A DNA stretch of 64,000 bases, taken from contig NZ_JAJCVI010000004.1 in the NCBI RefSeq assembly GCF_020567525.1, forward strand, positions 186,001-250,000, in the 5' to 3' direction. Origin of the DNA: Halorubellus salinus. Its GTDB lineage: Archaea > Halobacteriota > Halobacteria > Halobacteriales > Natrialbaceae. This document shows positions 16,852-25,026 of this stretch, piece by piece. The number at the start of each line of letters is the position of its first letter. Within the stretch, counting starts at the first letter, position 1. Position numbers and translations under genes: made by a program. The notes beneath the pieces were generated by a model. It saw only the letters and a program-made list of their open reading frames with translations, was not told where the DNA came from and did no database searches.

Positions 16852-17214
16852 GTGGCGGCTTTCGTGCTCGACCTCCTCGGTCCTCGCGTGAATCACCTCG
16901 CGCCCGCGCCGACCGACGACGCCGACGAGAGCGACGGCGACCGGTCCCTCCTCCCCCGGCACGCTCACATCGTCGTCTACGAGCGCGAGGACCCCGACGC
17001 GGACGCCACCGCCAGCGGCGCGAGCCAGCTCGTGACGATATACGACTGCGGCGCGGCCCAGAAGCCGCCGTCGGCGCAGTTGCTCGGGGAGCTCGGGAGC
17101 GTCCGCGCGGCCTGCGAGACCACGGGGAATCCGACGGGGTACGTCGTCAGCATGCGCGAGCCGAGCGTGCTCGTCGACGAGGGCGACGGCCACTACGTCG
17201 TGCGGCCGCGGTAG
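16852..17214 (+). CDS. Hypothetical acidic protein
   Basis: The 120-residue frame starts with GTG 41 nt after cofH and may share its transcript. The N terminus is mildly hydrophobic, followed by an acidic Asp-rich linker and a small alpha/beta-looking domain with HIVVYERED and LVTIYDCGA strands. I do not recognise a family. The start could also be a later in-frame GTG. Codon use resembles the neighbours, which supports it being real. Confidence 0.5.
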   Translation: MAAFVLDLLGPRVNHLAPAPTDDADESDGDRSLLPRHAHIVVYEREDPDADATASGASQLVTIYDCGAAQKPPSAQLLGELGSVRAACETTGNPTGYVVSMREPSVLVDEGDGHYVVRPR

Positions 17215-17284
17215 CTCCGCACGCGAGGTATCCGTTCGCTGATAGCATCGAACGGGCTTTGTGTCGACGGGTCGAACGTCCGAG

Positions 17285-17359
17285 CGATGACGCGACGGTT
17301 GGTCCCCGTCCTCGTCGTCGCCCTCGTCGTGCTCGCGGGCTGTACCGCGCCGAGCACGC
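17285..17359 (+). repeat. 75-nt segment identical to 18605-18679
   Basis: The sequence just before the ATG, the signal peptide and the lipobox (17285-17359) is identical over 75 nt to 18605-18679 in the downstream paralogue. The remaining parts of the two genes are clearly diverged at DNA level. Confidence 0.95.
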
Positions 17360-18156
17360 CCGCCAGCGACACCGAGGCGACCGGGAACGGAACGACGGCA
17401 GACGGTATCGACACCACGACTGACGACGCGAACGCGACCGGTCCACTCGAACGCGGGCCGACGCCGCCGGGCGTTTCGACGGACGCGAAGGCCGCTGGCG
17501 TCGTCGTGAACGCCAGCGCACTCCTCGATGCCCACGAGCGCGTCCTGCTCGCGGACGGCTTCCGGGCGACCGTGGACTCGCGGACGGCGTACGGGCCCGG
17601 GCCGATGCGGAACGCGACCGCGATGGTCGCCGCCGGTCCGGACGCGACGCTCGTCCGCACCGAATCGGTCGTCCATCGCGGTAACGGCACCGTCGCGTAC
17701 GAGATCTGGCAGAACGAGTCCACCACGCTCGTCCGCACGACGACCAACGGCAGCAGCCGGATCCAGACGCTCCGCGACGACCCCGAGGAACGGGAGCTCA
17801 CGGGCGCGTCGACGCTCGAGGGCGTGCTCGAGGACCTGAACTTCTCCGTCGCGAACGTCACGACCGAGGACGGGAGACGCGTGTTCACGCTCACCGCGTC
17901 GCACGCCGCCGCGAACACCACCACGAACGGGACGTACACCGCGCGCGTCGTCGTCGACGAACGCGGCGTCGTCTCCGCGTACCACGTCCGACAGAACGCG
18001 ACCGGGCGGGACGTGACCCACGAGTGGACGCTCGAATCGCTCGACGTCACGCCGACGCGCCCGGACTGGGTCGCGAACGCGACCGAGCGGACGCGCCGGA
18101 ACGCGACCGTCGACGCGACCCGGACGGTAGGGATGGAGGCGGTCAGCGGGTGGTGA
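17287..18156 (+). CDS. Secreted lipoprotein, short paralogue
   Basis: The 289-residue product has a signal peptide ending in lipobox LAGC (Cys19), a Thr/Asp-rich disordered linker with several N-x-T sequons (about 22-75) and one copy of a beta-rich domain (about 75-275) with LLDAHERVLLADGFRATV and LEDLNFSVANVT segments. The longer gene at 18607 carries the same domain twice. It resembles haloarchaeal DUF7537-type lipoproteins; no function is known. The signal-peptide DNA is identical over 75 nt to that of the longer gene. Its last 14 nt overlap the convergent wHTH gene. Confidence 0.8.
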   Translation: MTRRLVPVLVVALVVLAGCTAPSTPASDTEATGNGTTADGIDTTTDDANATGPLERGPTPPGVSTDAKAAGVVVNASALLDAHERVLLADGFRATVDSRTAYGPGPMRNATAMVAAGPDATLVRTESVVHRGNGTVAYEIWQNESTTLVRTTTNGSSRIQTLRDDPEERELTGASTLEGVLEDLNFSVANVTTEDGRRVFTLTASHAAANTTTNGTYTARVVVDERGVVSAYHVRQNATGRDVTHEWTLESLDVTPTRPDWVANATERTRRNATVDATRTVGMEAVSGW

Positions 18157-18370
18157 TGAGGGTGCGGAGGCGGCGTTCGCCCTTCGCGGTGATGCTGTAG
18201 AGGCCGGCGGTGCGCGAGCGCACGCAGCCGTCGACCTCGAGTTCGTGACAGACCTGGTCGACGAGCCGTGGGTCGCCGCCGACGCGTTCGGCGAGTTCGC
18301 TCACGTGCAGGGTCGGGTTCGCGTCGAGCGCGGTCAGGACGGTCGTCTCCGGTGGGTCGTCCGCGTGCAT
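18143..18370 (-). CDS. PhiH1-like winged-helix protein
   Basis: The 75-residue protein is a compact winged helix: LHVSELAERVGGDPRLVDQVCHELE forms the helix-turn-helix, GLYSITAKGERRL the wing. Such small proteins resemble the phage phiH repressor family common in haloarchaea. It lies between the two related lipoprotein genes and overlaps the 3' end of the first by 14 nt, so regulation of one or both is plausible but not shown. Confidence 0.8.
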   Translation of the reverse strand: MHADDPPETTVLTALDANPTLHVSELAERVGGDPRLVDQVCHELEVDGCVRSRTAGLYSITAKGERRLRTLITTR

Positions 18371-18604
18371 CGGTCACGTCTTGGGCGACGTGACACATGA
18401 ACGTCTCTAGGAGGGATACGTACCGGTAGGCAACGCTCTATGGTCGTTCGGAGCGGTCGGGACGCTCGCGGTCGACGCGCTCGTCGCGAACGCGAGCGCG
18501 TGCTCGACTCGGCGTCTCCGACGTGGCTGCGTGACCGACCGGGAGACTACAGGACCTCTCTAAGTAACCGAATTACTTTTCTCTCGATAGGACGGAGTCG
18601 GAGT

Positions 18605-18679
18605 CGATGACGCGACGGTTGGTCCCCGTCCTCGTCGTCGCCCTCGTCGTGCTCGCGGGCTGTACCGCGCCGAGCACGC
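18605..18679 (+). repeat. 75-nt segment identical to 17285-17359
   Basis: Second copy of the shared start/signal-peptide/lipobox segment. The identity stops one base after the codons for CTAPST, where the two genes begin to differ. Confidence 0.95.
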
Positions 18680-20889
18680 AACCGGCCCCGACCGACGGGT
18701 CGACGACGGTGGCGACCGGGACGCCCACGACTGACGCATCGACGACGACCGGAAGCGGCGGCGACGACGCCGACGACGGCTCGACCGACGGCGACGCCGC
18801 CGACGCGAACGCGACGGCGGCGAACCCGGGCGACGAGGCGCCACCCGGCGTGACGCTCGCCGGGAACGCCTCGGGAGCGCTCGCGAACGCGAGCGCGCTC
18901 CTCGCCGCACACGAGCGCGTCCTCTACGCCGACGGCTACCGGGCGACGCTCGTTTCCCAGGTCGCGTACGGGCCCGGACCGGCGACGAACGCGACCGCCG
19001 CCGTCGTCGCCGGCCCCGGCGGCGACCGACTTCGGGTATCGATGACGCGGACGCTCGGGAACCAGAGCGCGGGATACGAACTGTTCGCGAACGAATCGAC
19101 CGCCGTGATGCGGCTCGACGTCCGCAACGAGACCCAGTACCGGAACGCGGGCGGGCCGTACACGACGACGCAGTACACGGGCGTCGCGCAACTGGCGAAC
19201 CGTCTCGACGCGCTGAACTTCTCGGTCGCGAACGTCACCGAGCGCGACGGCCGCGACGTCTACACGCTCACCGCATCGAAGACGGTCAGCGCGCACCCGA
19301 ACGCCTCCGCCGCGCGGACGAACGGGACGTACGACGCGACGCTCGTCGTCGACGAGCGCGGTCTCCTCGCGTCGTACCGCGTGGCCGCGAACACCACGCG
19401 CCTGACGCGGAGCTACGAGTGGACCGTCGAGTCCCTCGACGCCTCGCCGACGCGCCCGGACTGGCTGTCGGCGGTCCCGACCGCCGCCCGCCGGAACGTA
19501 AGCGTCGAGGTGGACGTCCGCCGCGAGCACTACCCGAACCCGAACGGGACGGGGTACGTGGAGAACCACGGCACGTTCACCGTGACGAACGACGGGCCGG
19601 ACGCGCTCCCGCCGGGGACGAACGTCTCCATCACGAGCAACGGGACGACGTACGCGACGACCGTCGACCGCGCCATCGCGGCGGGCGAGACGGTCGCGTT
19701 CGCGCGCGTCGACGGGGACCTCGTCGTTCGCGCGAACGCGTCGGCGTTCGACGACCCGCCGAACTTCGCGAACGAGATCGACGTGTCCGTCAGTGCCGGC
19801 GGCGTCTCCCTGGTCTCGCTGTCGTCGAGCTACAGTTCGGTCTCGGTCGGCGGCGACGACGGCCCCGACGACGAGGTGACCGAGAACGCGACGCAGTACG
19901 CGCCCGGGGTGACGAGCGACGGCGTCGTGTACGCCGACCGCCTCGTCGACAACCACACCGCGGCCGTGACCGCGACCGGGTTCAAGGTCCGCGGGACCGA
20001 GACGGACGTGTTCAGCGAGAACGGGACGACGACGAGTCGGTCCAGCGAGCGCGTCGTCGTGGTCGCGTCGACGAACCGGACGCGCGTCCTCGAGCGCACG
20101 GTCCACGACGACGGGCGCGTCGTCACCGCCTGGAAGCGCGGCCGGCATCGGTTGACGCGCGTCGACGGTAACGAGACGCTGTACCGGCCGCGGACGACCA
20201 TCCACCCGGCGTCGTCGCTCGCCGTGCCGGTGTCCACGTCGCGCGCGCTGGCGGCCGGGGAGTTCGAGGTCGTGAACGTCACCGAGCGCGACGGCCGGAC
20301 GTTCGTGACGCTCACCGCCGATAGCGCCGACCCGCCGTACGACGGCGTGGACGTGCAGTCCTTCGACGCGCGCGTCGTGGTCGACGAAACCGGTCGCATC
20401 CACGCGTTCCGCGCGAACGCGACGTACGTCGACGCCGAGGACGGCGACGTCTGGGGTGGCTCGGCCTCGTTCGAGCTCGTGAGCACCAGTGAGGGTGCGC
20501 CGTTGCGACCGTCCTGGGTCGAGGACGTGCCGGCGAACGCTCGTCGCGACGTCGCCGCGAGCACGGACGTCGACGACCGGTCGCGCGTCGCGCTCACGGC
20601 GTACGGCGAGCACGCGGTCCCCGCGGGGACGACGGTCGTCGTGACGATCGCGGGCGACAGGTACGAGACGACGCTCGACAGCGCGCTCGACCCCGAGACG
20701 ACGCGGTACCTCTACGTCGTCGACGACGAACTCCGGGTCGCGACCGAGCGCGCGGACGCCGTCGGTCGTCGCCTCGTCGACCCGTCTTCGGTACGCGTCG
20801 TCACGCCCGACGGCGTCCTCCTCGAGGACGACGACCTCTACCTGCCGGCGACGAACGACTCCGCGACCGTCGCGCCCGCGGTCGTCTGA
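18607..20889 (+). CDS. Large secreted lipoprotein with internally duplicated domain
   Basis: The 760-residue product has lipobox LAGC (Cys19), a Thr/Gly/Asp-rich linker (22-85) and two copies of a beta-rich unit. Unit 1 spans about 95-290 and unit 2 about 430-620; both contain NVTERDGR plus a L.ADG or V.ADR opening and end in PTRPDW or PLRPSW. Each is followed by a beta-sandwich-like extension (about 295-400 and 645-745) with P.GT.V.. strands. It is surface-exposed and likely glycosylated. It resembles DUF7537-type proteins. A TATA-like ATTACTTTTC lies about 30 nt before the ATG. Confidence 0.82.
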   Translation: MTRRLVPVLVVALVVLAGCTAPSTQPAPTDGSTTVATGTPTTDASTTTGSGGDDADDGSTDGDAADANATAANPGDEAPPGVTLAGNASGALANASALLAAHERVLYADGYRATLVSQVAYGPGPATNATAAVVAGPGGDRLRVSMTRTLGNQSAGYELFANESTAVMRLDVRNETQYRNAGGPYTTTQYTGVAQLANRLDALNFSVANVTERDGRDVYTLTASKTVSAHPNASAARTNGTYDATLVVDERGLLASYRVAANTTRLTRSYEWTVESLDASPTRPDWLSAVPTAARRNVSVEVDVRREHYPNPNGTGYVENHGTFTVTNDGPDALPPGTNVSITSNGTTYATTVDRAIAAGETVAFARVDGDLVVRANASAFDDPPNFANEIDVSVSAGGVSLVSLSSSYSSVSVGGDDGPDDEVTENATQYAPGVTSDGVVYADRLVDNHTAAVTATGFKVRGTETDVFSENGTTTSRSSERVVVVASTNRTRVLERTVHDDGRVVTAWKRGRHRLTRVDGNETLYRPRTTIHPASSLAVPVSTSRALAAGEFEVVNVTERDGRTFVTLTADSADPPYDGVDVQSFDARVVVDETGRIHAFRANATYVDAEDGDVWGGSASFELVSTSEGAPLRPSWVEDVPANARRDVAASTDVDDRSRVALTAYGEHAVPAGTTVVVTIAGDRYETTLDSALDPETTRYLYVVDDELRVATERADAVGRRLVDPSSVRVVTPDGVLLEDDDLYLPATNDSATVAPAVV

Positions 20890-21236
20890 GGCCGCGAGCG
20901 TTCTCGGTGAACGGTGCGAGCGCTGTCGGTCGACGTCGAGGGCCTCGTCGTCACCGGTGGTCTCGCGTCCGCTGGTCGTTCGTGCGGCGAGCACTCGGTG
21001 TGATCGAAAGAAGGGCCACGACGCCCCCTGGGCAGGGGGGCGTTCGCGTAGCGGGGGGTCGGGAGATGACAGGCGATGGTGGACGCGAGTGGGCTGCTCG
21101 CGGCCGTTCGTCAGAGGTGTTCCCGACGCCTTCTCGTAGTCGCCCGGGCAGCGTAACGCTGTTGCGCCGGATACGAGGGTATCTTAAGTACCTGGTGCGA
21201 TGGAGTTTAGTTCCCGGCCGGCGGAGCAAGGTGGGT
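20890..21236. other. 347-bp intergenic region with a strong hairpin
   Basis: No gene is supported. The region holds a G/C hairpin at 21021-21043 and TATA-like elements at about 21181-21190 (ATCTTAAGTA) and 21204-21212 that can serve the HTH-10 gene. Confidence 0.6.
21021..21043 (+). terminator. Strong hairpin, possible terminator or regulatory stem
   Basis: ACGCCCCCT (21021-21029), a GGGC loop and AGGGGGGCGT (21034-21043) form a nine-pair stem with one bulged G. It lies 130 nt after the lipoprotein stop and has no downstream T tract, so a terminator role is uncertain. Confidence 0.4.
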
Positions 21237-21899
21237 ATGCGGTACGTCACTGCGGTGTACTATCCGGCGTCCGGGGAGGCGTTCCAGGCGTGGGGGCAGG
21301 TGCTCGCTGACACGGATGGCGTTACGCGCGAGTACATCCATCGCGTGGAACTCCACGACGATGGTACCGTCGCCGCGCTCGTCTCGGTCCGCGGGGACGT
21401 CGCTGCGGCGGAGACCGCGCTCCGCGAGTGCTCGAGCGTCCACGACGTCGCCGTTCAGAATCCCGAGGACGGTGGGGCGCTCGCGTACCTCCATCACGAC
21501 ACGAACCCGCGGGCGGCGGCGATGCTGCGGGCGCGCCGCCAGACGTGCGTCGTCATGGACCACCCGATCGTCGTCCGGGAGTCGGGCGCGTTCGAGGTGA
21601 CGTACCTCGGGACTGACGCGGCGTTCGCGGAGACGTTCGGGGAGGTCCCGGACTTCGACGTTCCGTTCGACGTCCTGGAGACCGGCGAGTACACGCCGTG
21701 TCGGCGCGACGCGTTCGACTGTCTCACGGACCGCCAGGAGGACGTCGTCGCCACCGCGGTCGAACTCGGGTACTACCAGAATCCGCGCGAGGCGACCCAG
21801 GAGGACGTCGCGGACGCGCTCGGGTGTTCGCCCGGGACCGTCGGCGAGCACCTCCGGAAGGCCGAAGAACGTGTGTTCTCGCAGTTCCTCACCGACTGA
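21237..21899 (+). CDS. HTH-10 (bacterio-opsin activator type) transcription regulator
   Basis: The 220-residue protein has an N-terminal ligand-type region and a C-terminal HTH-10 domain (about 165-215) with the typical LTDRQEDVV...ELGYYQNPREATQEDVADALG.S.GTVGEHLRKAE pattern. This family activates genes in haloarchaea, the founding member being Bat. No obvious target is adjacent. The ATG at 21237 is chosen because a TATA-like GTTTAGTTC lies about 25-33 nt upstream. The stop codon is embedded in the first of three hairpin repeats. Confidence 0.88.
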   Translation: MRYVTAVYYPASGEAFQAWGQVLADTDGVTREYIHRVELHDDGTVAALVSVRGDVAAAETALRECSSVHDVAVQNPEDGGALAYLHHDTNPRAAAMLRARRQTCVVMDHPIVVRESGAFEVTYLGTDAAFAETFGEVPDFDVPFDVLETGEYTPCRRDAFDCLTDRQEDVVATAVELGYYQNPREATQEDVADALGCSPGTVGEHLRKAEERVFSQFLTD

Positions 21900-22032
21900 C
21901 CAAGCATCCGGCGGCCTGGCGGCCGCCGGTTCTTGGGGCCGCTGACTGATCGAGCATCCGGCGGCCGCGAGGCTGCCGGTTCCGGTATTTTCGACTGAGC
22001 GAGCGTCCGGCGGCCGCGAGGCTGCCGGTTCG
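21894..22032 (+). repeat. Three tandem stop-codon hairpin repeats (about 50 bp each)
   Basis: Units begin with GACTGA at 21894, 21944 and 21993; the first TGA is the stop of the HTH-10 gene. Each continues with AGCATCCGG or AGCGTCCGG and a stem CCGGCGGCC-loop-GGCNGCCGG followed by TTC. Unit 1 has a perfect nine-pair stem with TGGC loop; units 2 and 3 have a GCGA loop and one G-T pair. They fill the gap to the convergent cofG gene and may terminate both transcripts. Confidence 0.9.
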
Positions 22033-22047
22033 CGTCGAGCGCGCTCG

Positions 22048-23196
22048 TCAGGGCGTGACGATGGGGTCGCCGTGGTAGACGCGTCGGTAGCGTTCGCTGG
22101 CGGGGCCGTCGTCGTGGAGGGCGTCGAGGACGGGGTCGTCGAGCCAGTCGTCGCCGGGGGCTGGGGTGCCGTCGAAGTCGTCGTGGCGGAACTCGGTGGG
22201 GAGGTAGCGTTCGTGGACGGGGAGGCGTTCTCTGAGGGGGACGTCGGCGTCGCGTGCGATGGCTTCGAGTTCGCGGAGTGCGGGCCAGGCGTACTCGGGG
22301 TTGATGTGGTCGTCGGTGACGGGGGAGACGCCGCCGAGGTCGTCGATGCCGCACTCGAGGAGGTCGCGGACGGGTGCGAGGTTCGGGGGGACCTGGACGG
22401 AGACCTCGTCGGGGAGGACCCAGCGCGCCATCGCGGTGACGCGACGCATCGTGTCGACGTCGGGCGTGCCGCCGTTCCAGCGGTCGTTCTCGACGACGGG
22501 TTGGACGATGACCTCCTGGACGTGGCCGTGGCGTTCGTGGAGGTCGCGGATGACGAGGAGGCTCTCCGCGCGAGCTCGCCAGCCCTCGCCGACGCCGACG
22601 AGGATGCCGGTCGTGAACGGCACCCGTAACTCGCCCGCGGTGTCGATGGTTCGGACGCGCTGTGCGGGCGACTTCTGCCGTGGGCCGGCGTGTGCGTCGA
22701 CGTCCGCGGTCGTCTCCAGCATCACGCCCATGCTCGCGTTGTACGGCGCGACCGCCGCCATCTCCGCCTTGGTCTGGTCGCCGGGGTTCGAGTGCGGGAG
22801 CACGCCCGATTCGAGCGTGTGCTCGCAGACCGCGGCGAGGTACTCGTGGACGTCGTCGTACCCCCAGTCGTCGAGCTGGCGGTGGATCTCGGTGTAGCGG
22901 TCGTCGGGGTCGTCGCCGAACGTGAACAACGCCTCCGTACAGCCGGCGGCGCGGCCGCGTTCGAGGACGGCGTCGACGTCGTCGTCGTCCATCAGCGTCG
23001 CTTCGCCGGGCGGGTCGAAGAACGTGCAGTACGTGCACGTGTACCGGCACGCCGTCGTCAACGGCAGGAAGACGTTCCGCGCGAACGTCAACTCGTCGGC
23101 GGGCTCGACGTCCGCGGGCGTCACCGACAGCGCCGCGTCGACGTCGCGCTCGCTGACGGCGACGTCGACGTCGTACTCGTCGGCGCCCGGAAGCAT
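22048..23196 (-). CDS. cofG: FO synthase subunit 1, CofG
   Basis: The 382-residue radical SAM enzyme works with CofH to make FO for coenzyme F420. The cluster motif is Cys50, Cys54 and Cys57 in CRYTCTYC, followed by TFF. Other family patches include PHSNPGDQTKAEMA, NASMGVMLE and the IDDLGGVSPVTDDHINPE segment. The ATG at 23196 is chosen because a T-rich TATA-like element (CCTTTTGG on the minus strand, about 23221-23230) lies 25-34 nt upstream; a longer frame would start at a TTG. Confidence 0.95.
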   Translation of the reverse strand: MLPGADEYDVDVAVSERDVDAALSVTPADVEPADELTFARNVFLPLTTACRYTCTYCTFFDPPGEATLMDDDDVDAVLERGRAAGCTEALFTFGDDPDDRYTEIHRQLDDWGYDDVHEYLAAVCEHTLESGVLPHSNPGDQTKAEMAAVAPYNASMGVMLETTADVDAHAGPRQKSPAQRVRTIDTAGELRVPFTTGILVGVGEGWRARAESLLVIRDLHERHGHVQEVIVQPVVENDRWNGGTPDVDTMRRVTAMARWVLPDEVSVQVPPNLAPVRDLLECGIDDLGGVSPVTDDHINPEYAWPALRELEAIARDADVPLRERLPVHERYLPTEFRHDDFDGTPAPGDDWLDDPVLDALHDDGPASERYRRVYHGDPIVTP

Positions 23197-23545
23197 ACCG
23201 CGTCCTCCGGGACCCGCGGCCAAAAGGATGACTCACCGCGGCGACGCCTGCCGGCGCCGTCACTCGACCGTCGCCGCCGTGGCCCTCGAACGAGACTGTC
23301 CCGACGCCGTGGCTAGCAGTCGATAGGCCGACGACCGCCCGAACCCCACCCCTTGGGATAGCGGGTCGGTGGAGCGGTCGTCGTGCAGGGAAGGTGACGA
23401 TGCGCGACCGTTCCGCGCACTCCACTCTCTCTCGAAGACCCACTTCAAGGGTATGCCTGAATCGACAGCCGTCTCCGTGTTCGTTCACCGTCGCGAGTCG
23501 AGTGTCGTCGCGAGCGTCGACTCGGGCGGCGACTCCGCGGTCGAC
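23197..23545. other. 349-bp gap between cofC and cofG
   Basis: Apart from the cofG promoter near 23221-23230 I see no gene or RNA. Near 23500-23550 there are short GTCGAGT/GACTCG repeats of mixed orientation. A 62-codon frame on the minus strand at 23260-23448 has no family resemblance and is not called. Confidence 0.5.
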
Positions 23546-24184
23546 TCACTCGTCGTGTCGAACCGCGTGCACCGACCCGTCGGCGCGCTCCGCGAGTGCG
23601 AACCCGTGGTCGCGGAGCCAGTCCGCGCTCGCACCCGCGCCGTGGGCGAGCACCTCCGCGAGGTCACCGGGTTCGTCCACGTCCGTCGCGAGCCGATGCG
23701 AGTCCACGACCGACAGCGTCGCACCGACCTGCGCCGCCGCCTCGCGGTGATCGACGAACGACGCGCCGTGGTAGTCCACGCGGAACGCCGGGTGGCGAGC
23801 GACGAGCGCGTTCGTCCCGACGCGCCGCCCCGGTGCCAGCACCACGTCCGCGTCGCTCGCGAACAAGCCTCGGAGCGCGGTCGGCGTCGCCAACGCCAGG
23901 TCCGCCATCACGACCGCCACCGGCTCCGTGCGCGACGCCAGCACGTCGTTCACTGCCGACGTCAACGCACGTTCGTCGACGGTCACGTCGACGTCGACGT
24001 CGACGTCGTCCGCGAGCGACGCCGTCGACAGCACCGACGGCGTGGGCACGCCCCGCGTCCGCGACAACGCATCGAGAACGTCCTCGAGCATGACGCCAGC
24101 GAACTCGCGGCGCTCGGCGGTCGTGAGTACGTCAGCGAGCCGCGTCTTCGGGTTCGTCGGCGAGAACGGAACGACGACCTCCAC
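23546..24184 (-). CDS. cofC: 2-phospho-L-lactate guanylyltransferase CofC
   Basis: The 212-residue protein matches CofC, which activates 2-phospholactate (or a related three-carbon acid) with GTP to build the side chain of F420. The N-terminal VVPFSPTNPKTRLADVLT nucleotide-binding segment, VMADLALATP and the C-terminal DSHRLATDVDEPGDL motif are all present. It starts with GTG 17 nt after the upstream membrane-protein gene, so it is the third gene of a cetZ1-orf-cofC operon. Confidence 0.93.
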   Translation of the reverse strand: MEVVVPFSPTNPKTRLADVLTTAERREFAGVMLEDVLDALSRTRGVPTPSVLSTASLADDVDVDVDVTVDERALTSAVNDVLASRTEPVAVVMADLALATPTALRGLFASDADVVLAPGRRVGTNALVARHPAFRVDYHGASFVDHREAAAQVGATLSVVDSHRLATDVDEPGDLAEVLAHGAGASADWLRDHGFALAERADGSVHAVRHDE

Positions 24185-24201
24185 GAGAGAACCCCCGGGC
24201 G

Positions 24202-25026
24202 TCAGCCCAGGCGACTGGTGTCCTGCTGGTTCTGCCGGTACCAGTACACGCCCCCGCCGATGAGGAGGAGGACGACGACACCGACGCCCGCGTAGATGAG
24301 TAACTGCTGGGTCTGCTGGCTGGACTGCGCCGCCTGCTCGGCATCGTTCGCCTGCTGTTCGGCCTCCTCGGCATTCGTCACGGCCGCCTCGAAGTCCTCG
24401 TTCGAGTAGAACCGCTTCGCGTCCTCGAGCGAGTTCTCGGCAGCACCGACGTCACCGTCCGCTTCGTCCGCGCTCGCGATGGCGTCCTCGGCGGACGTGA
24501 TCGCGTCCCGCGCTTCCTTGGAATCAGCCGTGTAGTGTGCGGCCGTCCACGTTTCGATGGTCGACGGCGCGCCAGTCGAGCCGTCGCTCGTCACCGGCAC
24601 CTGCGCGAGTTCCATCGCCAGGAACGACGGCTGGGGATCGTACGACCAGTTGCCGACCTCGGGCACCGTGCCCTCGACGGTCACGCGAACTTCACTGATC
24701 GGCGACTCGACGTTCCGTTCGCTCACGGTGACGTTCTGCCCGGTTCGCGTCACCTCGTCCGTCACGTCCCCGTCGACGCCGACGTACTCGACGGTCCAGA
24801 GCGGGTCTCCGGTGAGTTCGGTGGACACGTTCAGTTGCCAGTTGTTGTTCTCCGAGTACAGGTCGGTGAGCGTCACCGACGCCTCGTACTGCGTCCCAAC
24901 CTCCGCCTCGCTCGGGACGTCCTCGGAGTCGACGCTCACCGCCATCACCGGCGTGGCGACGGCCGAAAGCGCGAGCATCGCGACCAGACAACAGGCGAAC
25001 AGCCTAGAATAACGGGTCGAGTTCAT
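24202..25026 (-). CDS. Sec-exported, C-terminally membrane-anchored protein
   Basis: The 274-residue product has a signal peptide (about 10-29, ending near VMAVS), an extracellular beta-rich domain (30-150), an Ala/Glu-rich coiled-coil-like helical region (about 165-235) and a C-terminal membrane helix (about 241-259) followed by a short basic tail. The first 23 nt of the gene overlap the cetZ1 3' end, so it is co-transcribed with it. The same neighbour order with cetZ1 and cofC occurs, as I recall, in Haloferax. The function is unknown; a link to the envelope side of CetZ is a guess. Confidence 0.82.
   Translation of the reverse strand: MNSTRYSRLFACCLVAMLALSAVATPVMAVSVDSEDVPSEAEVGTQYEASVTLTDLYSENNNWQLNVSTELTGDPLWTVEYVGVDGDVTDEVTRTGQNVTVSERNVESPISEVRVTVEGTVPEVGNWSYDPQPSFLAMELAQVPVTSDGSTGAPSTIETWTAAHYTADSKEARDAITSAEDAIASADEADGDVGAAENSLEDAKRFYSNEDFEAAVTNAEEAEQQANDAEQAAQSSQQTQQLLIYAGVGVVVLLLIGGGVYWYRQNQQDTSRLG

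Noticed and set aside
18547-20994. 815-codon minus frame opposite the large lipoprotein
   Set aside because: Very Arg-rich with no motif; the plus strand encodes a signal peptide and duplicated domains.
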